From positions 1-36,699 of the forward strand of contig PFCU01000048.1 in assembly GCA_002763155.1 (NCBI GenBank): a stretch of 36,699 bases of DNA. The letters are read 5' to 3'. Both the position numbers and the translations under genes were made by a program. Source of the DNA: Candidatus Pacearchaeota archaeon CG10_big_fil_rev_8_21_14_0_10_30_48. Its GTDB lineage: Archaea; Nanobdellota; Nanobdellia; Pacearchaeales; GW2011-AR1. Shown here piece after piece: positions 1-6,214 of this stretch (position 1 is the first letter of the stretch; each line of letters starts with the position of its first letter). The notes below the pieces were generated by a model. That model was not told the DNA's origin and ran no database searches. It saw only the letters and a list, made by a program, of their open reading frames with translations.

Positions 1-390
1 CTTCCACATAATGAAAATTTTATTCTTACTCCTCAAACTGAAGAAGCTATATTTCTTTTAGGAGAAGCTACTCAAGAGTATTTTAAGAGATTTACAAAAA
101 ACAGACAAATTAGTTTTTATAATGTTAAACAATCAGAAAAAAATCAAACACTAGTTAATTATCTGTGGTTCGGTATTCTCCGTGGTGATCCTTATGTTGG
201 CGCTTGGGGCTGGGGCTTGGTCGACGTTGACAGGTCTTTCGGGGTGTTGGAAACTGTGCCGAAGGAACACGCGCCGGAAGATTTAGAGTCTTATATTTCT
301 AAGTTAAACCAAGAAAGAGATAATCAAATAGCTGAAGTTAACCAAAGGTATGAAACAGCGATGAGAACTTTGAAAGGCGAATTATTATAG
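1..390 (+). CDS. 3' part of an uncharacterised protein (starts before window)
   Basis: Frame 1 is open from the first base to a TAG at 388-390, giving the last 129 residues of a protein whose start lies outside the window. I do not recognise a family. The middle is aromatic and glycine-rich (YLWFGILRGDPYVGAWGWG, about residues 54-72), and the last 40 residues are charged and probably form a coiled coil (SYISKLNQERDNQIAEVNQ). Base composition changes sharply inside the gene: 181-280 is 60% GC by direct count, while 1-60 is 27%, although the frame stays open throughout. This suggests a patch of different origin or strong constraint. Confidence is good that it codes, none for function. Confidence 0.6.
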   Translation, partial: LPHNENFILTPQTEEAIFLLGEATQEYFKRFTKNRQISFYNVKQSEKNQTLVNYLWFGILRGDPYVGAWGWGLVDVDRSFGVLETVPKEHAPEDLESYISKLNQERDNQIAEVNQRYETAMRTLKGELL

Positions 391-447
391 ATAATTATTT
401 AAAGATATTTTATGGTATCCTAGAATGGAAAAAAGAAACTTACCAAA

Positions 448-473
448 ATGTAAATTGCAGGAACAATTTACAT
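448..473 (+). promoter_or_regulatory. Perfect 10-bp hairpin in the leader of the PC4-like gene
   Basis: ATGTAAATTG (448-457) and CAATTTACAT (464-473) are exact reverse complements around the loop CAGGAA. The hairpin ends one base before the ATG at 475, and the loop carries the only Shine-Dalgarno-like AGGA. A TATA-like stretch near 396-412 would start transcription around 436, so the hairpin would be in the mRNA. It could equally be a DNA operator. Symmetry is seen; the role is inferred. Confidence 0.6.
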
Positions 474-474
474 A

Positions 475-741
475 ATGGAAAAAGACATTGGAAAGATACC
501 AAAGAATGCTGAAACAGATATTTTAGTAAGAATTGATGATTTTGGTGGAAAGGTGGGAGTTACAATTAGAGAATTTGTTACAAGTGAGAAATATAAAGGA
601 TTTACAAAAGCTGGAACAAGAATTTCAGCGGAAAATTTTTCTGCTTTCAAAAAACTTATTAATTCAATTGATGAAAAGGAATTGAAATCCGCTAAATCAG
701 AAGTTACGGAAGAATCTTCTGAAGATGTTGAAGATTATTAA
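475..741 (+). CDS. PC4/Sub1-like single-stranded DNA-binding protein
   Basis: The 88-residue product matches the transcriptional coactivator p15 (PC4) fold: strands around ILVRIDDFGGKVGVTIREF (residues 16-34), then KGFTKAGTRISAENFSAFKKLI (about 42-63), which is the usual 'GITL...W..L' strand-turn-helix end of the domain. The last 20 residues are acidic and Ser-rich (EVTEESSEDVEDY), a tail often seen in small ssDNA-binding proteins. Family members bind ssDNA or melted DNA as dimers and act in transcription or genome maintenance. The start at 475 follows a perfect hairpin with AGGA in its loop. It is transcribed alone, with its own TATA-like region upstream. The family call rests on motif pattern. 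Confidence 0.7.
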   Translation: MEKDIGKIPKNAETDILVRIDDFGGKVGVTIREFVTSEKYKGFTKAGTRISAENFSAFKKLINSIDEKELKSAKSEVTEESSEDVEDY

Positions 742-775
742 GAAGATTTTTAAAGTAGCTATTTATAATTTTTAA

Positions 776-791
776 GAGGTGATAGCACCTC
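776..791 (+). promoter_or_regulatory. Hairpin covering a Shine-Dalgarno sequence before the 808 gene
   Basis: GAGGTG (776-781) and CACCTC (786-791) form a perfect 6-bp stem with loop ATAG. GAGGTGAT (776-783) is complementary to the conserved 3' end of archaeal 16S rRNA, so the stem would hide a strong ribosome-binding site. The site lies 10 nt before the mini-ORF at 794 and 24 nt before the ATG at 808. Confidence 0.5.
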
Positions 792-793
792 GG

Positions 794-811
794 ATGCTTA
801 ATTCTGAATGA
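794..811 (+). other. Five-codon upstream ORF (MLNSE) overlapping the next start
   Basis: ATG at 794 begins a five-codon frame ending in TGA at 809-811, which overlaps the ATG at 808. It sits at ideal distance from the strong GAGGTGAT at 776-783, better placed than the main start. It could be a leader peptide that couples translation to the gene at 808. It is very short, so chance is possible. Confidence 0.3.
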
Positions 812-1620
812 ATAAAATGAACGAACAACAAGTAAAAGAACGTATTTTGGCTCATCTTAATTGGAATGAGAAAACTACAAGAGAAGAGTTGAGAGGATTG
901 GTAGCAAGTAGTTTGGGAATTGTTGATGGTGGTTCTGGACCAACTTTATTTAATAGATATCAATCTCATCATGGTGGAGATGTAGAAAATATTTTATTAG
1001 CCACAACCTATTTACCATTAAATCACCCAATTAATAAAGAAATTCCTAGACAATATTGGGAATTTCAAGAAGATATTTCAAGATTAAATTTCGGAAAATT
1101 AAGTGAAATAAATTTGAAGAAAAAAGTTGATGAGATTGGAAATGTTTCTCATAATATGGCTCGTGCTCTTTACGAAAGTTATTCTGATACTATTACTCCA
1201 GAAAGAGCAGAATCTTTACGAAGTGCATCTAGAAATATTGTAAATTATGGCGATAACTTTACAGTTAAGGAATTGGAATCCTTATATAATCAAGTAGCTA
1301 TTTCTCTTCATTTAGTGCGTATCTCAGATTATAAAGAATGTGGGTTTAAATTTGCAAAAGAAATATATAATATTGGCCGGAATTGGAAAGAAGATTTTAA
1401 ACATTTTTTCTCGCCTTTAATAATTAATAAATTGGCTCCAGATTATTTTGATACAGCTCTTGAATTTTATATTCAAGCTTATCAAGATTTGGATGGATTA
1501 AATAAGGATTTTTGTTTTGAATCAATTGCAAAGAATTTAAAAAAGACTGATAACAAAATTAATCCGAACAAAATTCCTCAAGGAAAGTTTAGAGAGGGAT
1601 TACAGAAATTGCTTTTGTGA
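808..1620 (+). CDS. Uncharacterised 270-residue helical protein
   Basis: I do not recognise this protein. An in-frame TGA at 805-807 fixes the start at 808 or at the second ATG, 817. The N-terminal 80 residues (RILAHLNWNEKTTREELRGLVASSLGI) look like a small helical domain. Residues 150-235 are a run of amphipathic helices ending in ALEFYIQAYQDLDGL, compatible with a TPR-like or helical-repeat scaffold. There is no signal peptide or membrane segment. The leader contains a Shine-Dalgarno hairpin and a five-codon upstream ORF. It appears to be transcribed alone or with the PC4-like gene. Confidence 0.65.
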   Translation: MNKMNEQQVKERILAHLNWNEKTTREELRGLVASSLGIVDGGSGPTLFNRYQSHHGGDVENILLATTYLPLNHPINKEIPRQYWEFQEDISRLNFGKLSEINLKKKVDEIGNVSHNMARALYESYSDTITPERAESLRSASRNIVNYGDNFTVKELESLYNQVAISLHLVRISDYKECGFKFAKEIYNIGRNWKEDFKHFFSPLIINKLAPDYFDTALEFYIQAYQDLDGLNKDFCFESIAKNLKKTDNKINPNKIPQGKFREGLQKLLL

Positions 1621-1666
1621 TTATCTAAATACAAATATTTAAATAATTGTTGACATTATTTATTTT

Positions 1667-1963
1667 ATGGATAATAAAGAAAGATTAATGAAAGAAATAG
1701 AAACTCTTGAAATTAGAGCTAAATTTATTGGGAGAGGTTTTAAAAGTAGAAATTCTTTAACAGGAGAAGATACAAAATCTTATAGTGTTGTTCCAGAAAT
1801 ACTTCAACTTACTGATTCTGTTATTGGAGCTGATGGTTTAGCGATGAATATAGAAGAATGTGCTAGAAGAAGTAGATATAATAGGAATAGTAGTAAGATG
1901 ATTGGTCCAGCACCAAGAAAATATGGTCATCATGGTATTGCTATTCAATATAAAAATGAATAA
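1667..1963 (+). CDS. Uncharacterised 98-residue basic protein
   Basis: No family is recognised. The N-terminus (MDNKERLMKEIETLEIRAKFIGRGF) looks helical; the C-terminal half is rich in Arg, Asn and Ser (CARRSRYNRNSSKMIGPAP) and ends in a His-containing segment. There is no membrane segment. A TATA-like TATTTAAATA at about 1633-1642 lies 27-30 nt upstream of the ATG, and no Shine-Dalgarno is present, so the mRNA is probably leaderless. Codon use matches neighbours. Likely a lineage-specific small protein. Confidence 0.55.
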   Translation: MDNKERLMKEIETLEIRAKFIGRGFKSRNSLTGEDTKSYSVVPEILQLTDSVIGADGLAMNIEECARRSRYNRNSSKMIGPAPRKYGHHGIAIQYKNE

Positions 1964-2005
1964 AATTAAATGACCTGTTTCATAAATTATTAATTTTCAA
2001 AAAAT

Positions 2006-2296
2006 TTAATCTAATTCATATTTTTCCATTAATTTTATTGCTTGATGCCATTCTCTTATCGAAGGATAATCCCTATCATTATATGCTTTTTCAAATGAAT
2101 TAACTATTTGTTGTAAATTAGAATCTCTTTCTGTTTCATCAAGTTGATTAAGTTTGTCAAAAAGTTTTCTATAGACATGATTGAATCTTGATTTGATTTC
2201 TTCTCTAGTTCTATTATATCTTATTGAAATATTAATTGTTGCGAATGTTAGACTTCCAATTATAATTAAATTAATTAAATTCTCTTGATTTTCCAT
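2006..2296 (-). CDS. Small membrane-anchored protein of unknown function
   Basis: This 96-residue protein has one hydrophobic segment near its N-terminus (LINLIIIGSLTFATINISI, about residues 7-25), followed by a charged helical region (NRTREEIKSRFNHVYRKLFDKLN). It looks like a single-pass membrane protein with a soluble C-terminal domain. Its ATG overlaps the stop codon of the dph2 C-terminal gene (TAATG), so the two are probably translated in a coupled way. That makes it the last gene of a four-gene operon holding the split dph2. I know of no link between this protein and diphthamide, so its place there may be incidental. Confidence 0.55.
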   Translation of the reverse strand: MENQENLINLIIIGSLTFATINISIRYNRTREEIKSRFNHVYRKLFDKLNQLDETERDSNLQQIVNSFEKAYNDRDYPSIREWHQAIKLMEKYELD

Positions 2297-3036
2297 TATC
2301 CAAATTCCTCCAAAGCCTTTGTTGGATTGAACGCTTCATGTAAATTAATTATTGGTTTATCTGTATTTACAATGTCATCAGTTCCAATTCGAGGACAGGC
2401 AGTGTTAACCCATGATTGAATAAATGTGTAATTTTCTAAATCGTTTAAATCTAATGAATTTCCTATGAAAATATAGGCTTTTTTACCTTCTTTTTCTAAT
2501 TGTTCTTTTAGTTTTTTTGCAGAATTAAAATATTGTTGTCCTGGTTTTATTGTGACTAAAATTCCAATAGTGGTTGAATTAACATACATTTTAAGATTTC
2601 TTTTCATTCGAGTTATTTGATTTTCAATAGAGTCTTTATCTAATTCTTCTATTGAATTTGACATTGGATTGAAAGTTGTAACTGGTTTTATTCTTTGAGT
2701 TTTTGCTTGTGCTAAGAGTAATGCTTTTGGATGAAATAAACCATCTCCGATGTATAAAATTAAATCAGATTCTTCAATTATTGAATTTTCGAAAGAATTT
2801 GAGTAACAATCGCAACCGAGGATTTGGATTTTATCCGAGGTTCTTTTTGCTTTAGTTGTGTTTACTTTAATTTCTAAAATTTCTAATTGATTAATAAATT
2901 CATCTAAATCTGTAAATTGTGTTGAAGCAAAGAGTGCGAGTGATTTTGTTTTGTGTTTTTTTAAATATTCTTTTAACTTTTCTGTTAATTCAATTTTTCC
3001 ATCCCATTTTGCGTCGATAAAAACTAGTTCTGTCAT
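2296..3036 (-). CDS. dph2: Diphthamide synthase Dph2, C-terminal part (split gene)
   Basis: The 246 residues match the second and third domains of archaeal Dph2, the enzyme that transfers the 3-amino-3-carboxypropyl group of SAM to the histidine of elongation factor 2. Two of the three iron-sulfur cysteines are visible: Cys75 in QILGCDC and Cys214 in VNTACPRIGTDD. The protein starts MTELVFIDAKWD, where an intact Dph2 would have the strand following the FGH motif of domain 1. That motif and the third cysteine are on a separate gene at 3343-3603, and another gene lies between. Together the two parts total 332 residues, close to the usual length. One base separates it from the stop of the gene upstream. 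Confidence 0.88.
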   Translation of the reverse strand: MTELVFIDAKWDGKIELTEKLKEYLKKHKTKSLALFASTQFTDLDEFINQLEILEIKVNTTKAKRTSDKIQILGCDCYSNSFENSIIEESDLILYIGDGLFHPKALLLAQAKTQRIKPVTTFNPMSNSIEELDKDSIENQITRMKRNLKMYVNSTTIGILVTIKPGQQYFNSAKKLKEQLEKEGKKAYIFIGNSLDLNDLENYTFIQSWVNTACPRIGTDDIVNTDKPIINLHEAFNPTKALEEFG

Positions 3037-3037
3037 T

Positions 3038-3343
3038 TTAATGATTCCTTAACTTAACTAAACCTTTTATCATTTTGGCATGTAAGCTGTTCTCATGTTC
3101 ATACCTGTTTTTTTCATCAGATGCAAGAATTTCTCTTAAAATTACTTCTTTAGTTGCAATTGAGGTTTTAATAGTATCTTTACACAATTCTAATTCTACG
3201 TCATATCCCTTAATTTCTCTTTGATATAATTGAATACCATGTTCTAAAATTATTGCTTGTTTGTAACTTTTTAGGAAAGGAGTTTCATATTCTTTAATTG
3301 CCCATTCTCTTATCTCTGTTAATAATTTTTCTCTATCTATCAT
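3038..3343 (-). CDS. Unknown 101-residue protein inserted between the two halves of dph2
   Basis: I do not recognise a family. The likely start is the ATG at 3343: its A is shared with the TAA of the upstream dph2 half (TAATG), and a strong GGAGG lies 7 nt before it. A longer reading from a TTG at 3361 would place the Shine-Dalgarno inside the gene. The product is soluble and mainly helical, charged, with a probable amphipathic C-terminal region (KNRYEHENSLHAKMIKGLVK). Its frame differs from both dph2 halves, so it is not an intein or an in-frame insertion. It ends one base before the start of the C-terminal dph2 gene. It might be a bridging subunit, or simply an inserted gene. Confidence 0.65.
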   Translation of the reverse strand: MIDREKLLTEIREWAIKEYETPFLKSYKQAIILEHGIQLYQREIKGYDVELELCKDTIKTSIATKEVILREILASDEKNRYEHENSLHAKMIKGLVKLRNH

Positions 3344-3603
3344 TACCATTCCTCCTTCCAAAATCGGTTATGTCCAAATTGAATCATTAAATCGATTTTT
3401 AGAATGTCTAAGCCAAGAGGTAAATCGCAAGCGCCGAAGCAGTTTCCTAGAAAAATAAATGCTTTTGCTTCAGTGTTTTTTTCAATGTGTTCAATAATTT
3501 CATTGGCTTGGTTTTTTAGACCATCTGGTAATTGAATTAAAACTTGTTTAGATTCGCGAGATTTTATTTCTTCAATTACTTTGGGCAGTTCTAGTTTATA
3601 CAT
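3343..3603 (-). CDS. dph2: Diphthamide synthase Dph2, N-terminal part (split gene)
   Basis: This 86-residue product matches the first part of archaeal Dph2: QVLIQLPDGLK (residues 20-30), then LGNCFGACDLPLGLD, with Cys59 at the place of the first cluster-binding cysteine of the Pyrococcus enzyme, then the conserved FGH motif (IQFGHNRF). It stops soon after, with a WKEEW tail that mostly encodes the next gene's Shine-Dalgarno. Start ATG follows GAGGG, and a TATA-like TTTTAAATAA lies about 26 nt upstream. The rest of domain 1 is encoded by the separate gene starting at 3036, so a functional enzyme would need the two parts to assemble. Confidence 0.85.
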   Translation of the reverse strand: MYKLELPKVIEEIKSRESKQVLIQLPDGLKNQANEIIEHIEKNTEAKAFIFLGNCFGACDLPLGLDILKIDLMIQFGHNRFWKEEW

Positions 3604-3673
3604 ATTTCCCTCACTTTTGACAGTTATTTAAAACTTCCGAAATGTTTATTATAGGATTTATTTCAATATTTAT

Positions 3674-4015
3674 ATGGAACGTTATTTAAATGATAAGATT
3701 ATACATGCTGGAGAAATGGGCCTTCAATTTTTGATGGAAGGAATGAAATATAAAGATAATAAAGATTTTAGTTCTGCAACTAGATCTTACGCTGTTTCTT
3801 GGGGCTTTAACTCTTATCAAGAAGATGCAGAGCTTATGGAAGTGTGTGATAAATTAATTGTGTCTTGTGGTGTTGATTCTGAAGACCTTCAATATTTTCA
3901 TGAATATGGAAGAGAAGTAGTAGATTATTGTTTTAATCTCGAGAATCTTGTTAATATTGTTTCTGGAAAACCTTTGGGAAAAAGGTTTAATCCTCCGAAA
4001 GGGATTTTTGATTAA
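3674..4015 (+). CDS. Uncharacterised 113-residue protein
   Basis: No family is recognised. The N-terminal half looks helical and resembles a short HEPN-like or four-helix arrangement (KIIHAGEMGLQFLMEGMKYKDNKDFSSATRSYAVSWGF is typical of helix-turn-helix packing between small helices), but no catalytic motif is seen. The C-terminus is basic with prolines (GKRFNPPKG). A TATA-like TTTATTATAG at 3643-3652 lies about 25 nt before the ATG with no Shine-Dalgarno, so the transcript is probably leaderless. It is divergent from dph2 and convergent with the dihydrouridine synthase gene, whose stop is next to its own. Confidence 0.55.
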   Translation: MERYLNDKIIHAGEMGLQFLMEGMKYKDNKDFSSATRSYAVSWGFNSYQEDAELMEVCDKLIVSCGVDSEDLQYFHEYGREVVDYCFNLENLVNIVSGKPLGKRFNPPKGIFD

Positions 4016-4939
4016 TTAAATTCCTAAAATATTCTTCAATTCTTCAAGGGTTTTAGTTTGAGATAATTCTTTTCTTAATTTTGCGGCGCTTTGTTCTCCT
4101 TTTGTGAAAGAAATTGAATGGTTTTTTATTTGTTTAAAATTGACTTTGTGTTTTTTTGCTAATTTTAAATATTCTTTGAATTGATCAATTTTTGGTTTTG
4201 AATCGTATTTTCCTGTTTTTAGATAATCATTTATTTGTTTGAAAATATATGGATTTCCCATTGCTCCGCGAGCAATTAAAATGTAATCTACTCTTGATTC
4301 TTCTAAACGTTTTTTGAAATCTTCTGGAGTGAAAACATCTCCGTTTCCAATGACCGGAATTTTTACTGATTGTTTTACTTGTTTTATTATTTCCCAATCT
4401 GCTTGACCTGAATAGCCTTGTTTTTGTGTTCGGCCGTGAATAGCTATTGCTGAAGCGCCGTTTTTTTCAGCGATTTTGGCAACTTCAATTGCATTAGTGT
4501 TTTTTTCATCAATTCCTTTTCTGATTTTAATTGTAATTGGTTTATTAGTTGCTGAAGATAATTGTTTAACTAACTCTCCGATTTTTTTTGGAGATTTTAA
4601 TAACTCACTTCCTGCGCCTGTTTTGATAACTTTCCAGGCAGGACAGCCACAATTAATATCAATTATGTCGAAACTTTTTTCTAGGAATTTTGTTGCTTGA
4701 ATTAATTCTTCGACATAATTTCCAAATAATTGCACTTGCGATGGAGATTCAGATTTATCTATTGCCAGCATTTCTTTTGTTTTTTTGTCTTTTCTTACTA
4801 AAGCAGCGCTTGAAACAAATTCTGTACAAGTTAGTGCTGCGCCGTATTTTTTACATAGGGCTCTGAAAGCAACGTCGGTAACTCCTGCCATCGGAGAGAG
4901 AATTGCTTTGCCTTTTAGTTTTGGAAATTGTTGTTTCAT
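4016..4939 (-). CDS. dus: tRNA-dihydrouridine synthase
   Basis: The product is a 307-residue Dus family flavoenzyme that reduces uridines in tRNA with FMN and NAD(P)H. Visible motifs are the TIM-barrel start LSPMAGVTDVAFRALC (residues 14-29), the catalytic cysteine in NCGCPAWKV (Cys99), IKIRKGID, AIHGRTQKQGYSGQADW, PVIGNGDV and LIARGAMGNPYIF, the last two binding FMN phosphate. The C-terminal helical domain (about 240-307) contacts tRNA. The length is normal. Which uridine it modifies cannot be told from sequence alone. It is transcribed by itself between two convergent or divergent small genes. Confidence 0.95.
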   Translation of the reverse strand: MKQQFPKLKGKAILSPMAGVTDVAFRALCKKYGAALTCTEFVSSAALVRKDKKTKEMLAIDKSESPSQVQLFGNYVEELIQATKFLEKSFDIIDINCGCPAWKVIKTGAGSELLKSPKKIGELVKQLSSATNKPITIKIRKGIDEKNTNAIEVAKIAEKNGASAIAIHGRTQKQGYSGQADWEIIKQVKQSVKIPVIGNGDVFTPEDFKKRLEESRVDYILIARGAMGNPYIFKQINDYLKTGKYDSKPKIDQFKEYLKLAKKHKVNFKQIKNHSISFTKGEQSAAKLRKELSQTKTLEELKNILGI

Positions 4940-4989
4940 AATAATTAAAGAATGCGAAGATTTAAATAACTTTTATTAGAGATGATAAA

Positions 4990-5328
4990 ATGGAAAATGT
5001 AAGATTATACTGGACTAATGAAGGAGTCATAGTTACCGATAATAAAAATGATGTTTTGTATAGTGAGAAGCATTCTCCTTGGGCCGGTATTCCTTTGGGT
5101 TCTCATCTTGGAAATGGAAGAATTGGACCTCTAAAAACTGAAAATAATTATCCAATTGAACATCATAAAATGTTTCGTGGTTCTGGAGGATTATGTCATA
5201 ATTTTATAATTGAAGATTTTGAGTTGGTTAGAAGGGGTGATTTTTATGAAGCTTATAAATATTTAATTGAAAATAAACGTGGTTTTCGAGATATTGTCGA
5301 AGCTATTGATTTTATTGAAGAGAAATAG
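4990..5328 (+). CDS. Uncharacterised 112-residue protein
   Basis: No family is recognised. The first half looks like a beta-rich small domain (VRLYWTNEGVIVTDNKNDVLY), followed by a Gly/His-rich stretch (PLGSHLGNGRIGPL, IEHHKMFRGSGG), and the end is helical (GFRDIVEAIDFIEEK). There is no signal peptide or membrane segment. The ATG has no strong Shine-Dalgarno. It is followed 34 bases later by msrB, which has its own TATA-like box. Codon use matches neighbours, so it is probably a real lineage-specific gene. Confidence 0.5.
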   Translation: MENVRLYWTNEGVIVTDNKNDVLYSEKHSPWAGIPLGSHLGNGRIGPLKTENNYPIEHHKMFRGSGGLCHNFIIEDFELVRRGDFYEAYKYLIENKRGFRDIVEAIDFIEEK

Positions 5329-5332
5329 TCAA

Positions 5333-5342
5333 CTATATAAAA
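5333..5342 (+). promoter_or_regulatory. TATA box of msrB
   Basis: CTATATAAAA is centred about 25 nt before the msrB ATG at 5363. At archaeal TATA-to-start spacing, transcription would begin at or next to the start codon, which explains the lack of a Shine-Dalgarno. Confidence 0.6.
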
Positions 5343-5362
5343 TTCAAATAAGTTATTTTTTT

Positions 5363-5740
5363 ATGAGAAAAGAGGATTTTAAGAAAAAACTTTCTTCTGA
5401 AGAATATAATGTCCTTAGAGAAAAAGGAACTGAGAGGCCGTTTAATTCTGAATTGTTGAAAGAGAAACGGAAGGGAAATTTTGTTTGTAAGGCTTGTGGA
5501 AATGTGATTTTTGATTCGAAAACGAAGTTTGATTCTGGAACAGGTTGGCCGAGCTTTTATGATGCTCGAAAAAATAGTGTTAAGATTAAAAATGATTTTT
5601 CTATGGGAATTCCTCGGAAAGAAGTTATTTGTTTAAAATGTGGTTCGCATCTTGGACATGTTTTTGATGATGGTCCGAAAGAAAAAACAGGGAAGAGATA
5701 TTGCATTAATGGTGTTGCGTTAGGGTTTAAGAAAAATTAA
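5363..5740 (+). CDS. msrB: Peptide-methionine (R)-S-oxide reductase MsrB
   Basis: This 125-residue enzyme reduces methionine-R-sulfoxide in oxidised proteins. It has the two zinc-binding CxxC pairs (Cys42/Cys45 in VCKACG and Cys90/Cys93 in CLKCGSHLGHVF), the GTGWPSF motif (59-65) and the catalytic cysteine Cys114 in RYCINGVAL. I chose the ATG at 5363, not the in-frame ATG at 5267, because the family begins with the FKKKLSSEEYNVLREKGTE region, and a TATA box lies 25 nt upstream. Its electrons would come from a thioredoxin or glutaredoxin system like that at 10209-11401. The 3' end overlaps the convergent gene at 5737 by four bases. Confidence 0.95.
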   Translation: MRKEDFKKKLSSEEYNVLREKGTERPFNSELLKEKRKGNFVCKACGNVIFDSKTKFDSGTGWPSFYDARKNSVKIKNDFSMGIPRKEVICLKCGSHLGHVFDDGPKEKTGKRYCINGVALGFKKN

Positions 5741-6171
5741 TTAGTTTTTGTTTCAACTTGCTCATATAAATCATAAAAATCAGATTGATTAAATCTTCTT
5801 ATTGCCTCTGAAGTAAAAGAATTTCCTAAATCTCCTAAAATTCTATGCGACACTGTTTCAGTTAAACTATCAAAATATTCGTAAGCGTGTTGAATCTGGC
5901 CAGATGTTAATTGTCCTTTTCTTCCGATATTTCTCATAGCCTCTTTAATTCCTTCAACAAATAAAGAAGTATATTCTTCTGGATTAACAGATTCAAATTT
6001 AAAATCTTCAAGTCTTGAAGCAAAATACTCTGCGAAACCGGCATAAATAGGATGATGGTTATTTCTTTGAAATTCTTCTACACTAACTCCTTCAAGAGAA
6101 TGATATCTTATCTCTCTTAATTCATCTATTAATCTTTCTTTTGGTAAGGCTGTTTCGTGATAATTTTCCAT
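5737..6171 (-). CDS. Uncharacterised 144-residue helical protein
   Basis: No family is recognised. I place the start at the ATG at 6171 (MENYHETALPKERL), because a TATA-like box (plus-strand CTATATAAAT, 6195-6204) is centred about 28 nt upstream. A longer frame to 6240 would include that box and overlap the upstream gene. The protein is soluble, charged and largely helical, with a conserved-looking HHPIYAGFAEYFASRLEDF segment near residues 40-60 and a C-terminal RRFNQSDFYDLYEQVE. Its 3' end overlaps msrB by four bases. It may be leaderless and independently transcribed. Confidence 0.55.
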   Translation of the reverse strand: MENYHETALPKERLIDELREIRYHSLEGVSVEEFQRNNHHPIYAGFAEYFASRLEDFKFESVNPEEYTSLFVEGIKEAMRNIGRKGQLTSGQIQHAYEYFDSLTETVSHRILGDLGNSFTSEAIRRFNQSDFYDLYEQVETKTN

Positions 6172-6194
6172 TGGATAATTATTGGAGAATTCAA

Positions 6195-6204
6195 CTATAT
6201 AAAT
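6195..6204 (-). promoter_or_regulatory. TATA box of the 6171 gene
   Basis: The minus-strand reading is ATTTATATAG, centred about 28 nt before the ATG at 6171. It fits a leaderless transcript and decides the start of that gene. Confidence 0.5.
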
Positions 6205-6214
6205 TTTTAGATAA

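Noticed and set aside
3038..3361. Longer version of the inserted gene starting at a TTG (MEGGMVMID)
   Set aside because: The strong GGAGG would lie inside it, and the ATG at 3343 has ideal spacing and TAATG coupling.
3038..3361. Idea that the insertion in dph2 is an intein
   Set aside because: It is in a different frame from both halves, has its own start and stop, and shows no intein motifs.
5267..5740. Longer MsrB start at 5267
   Set aside because: It would overlap the previous gene; the family begins near the ATG at 5363, which has a TATA box 25 nt upstream.
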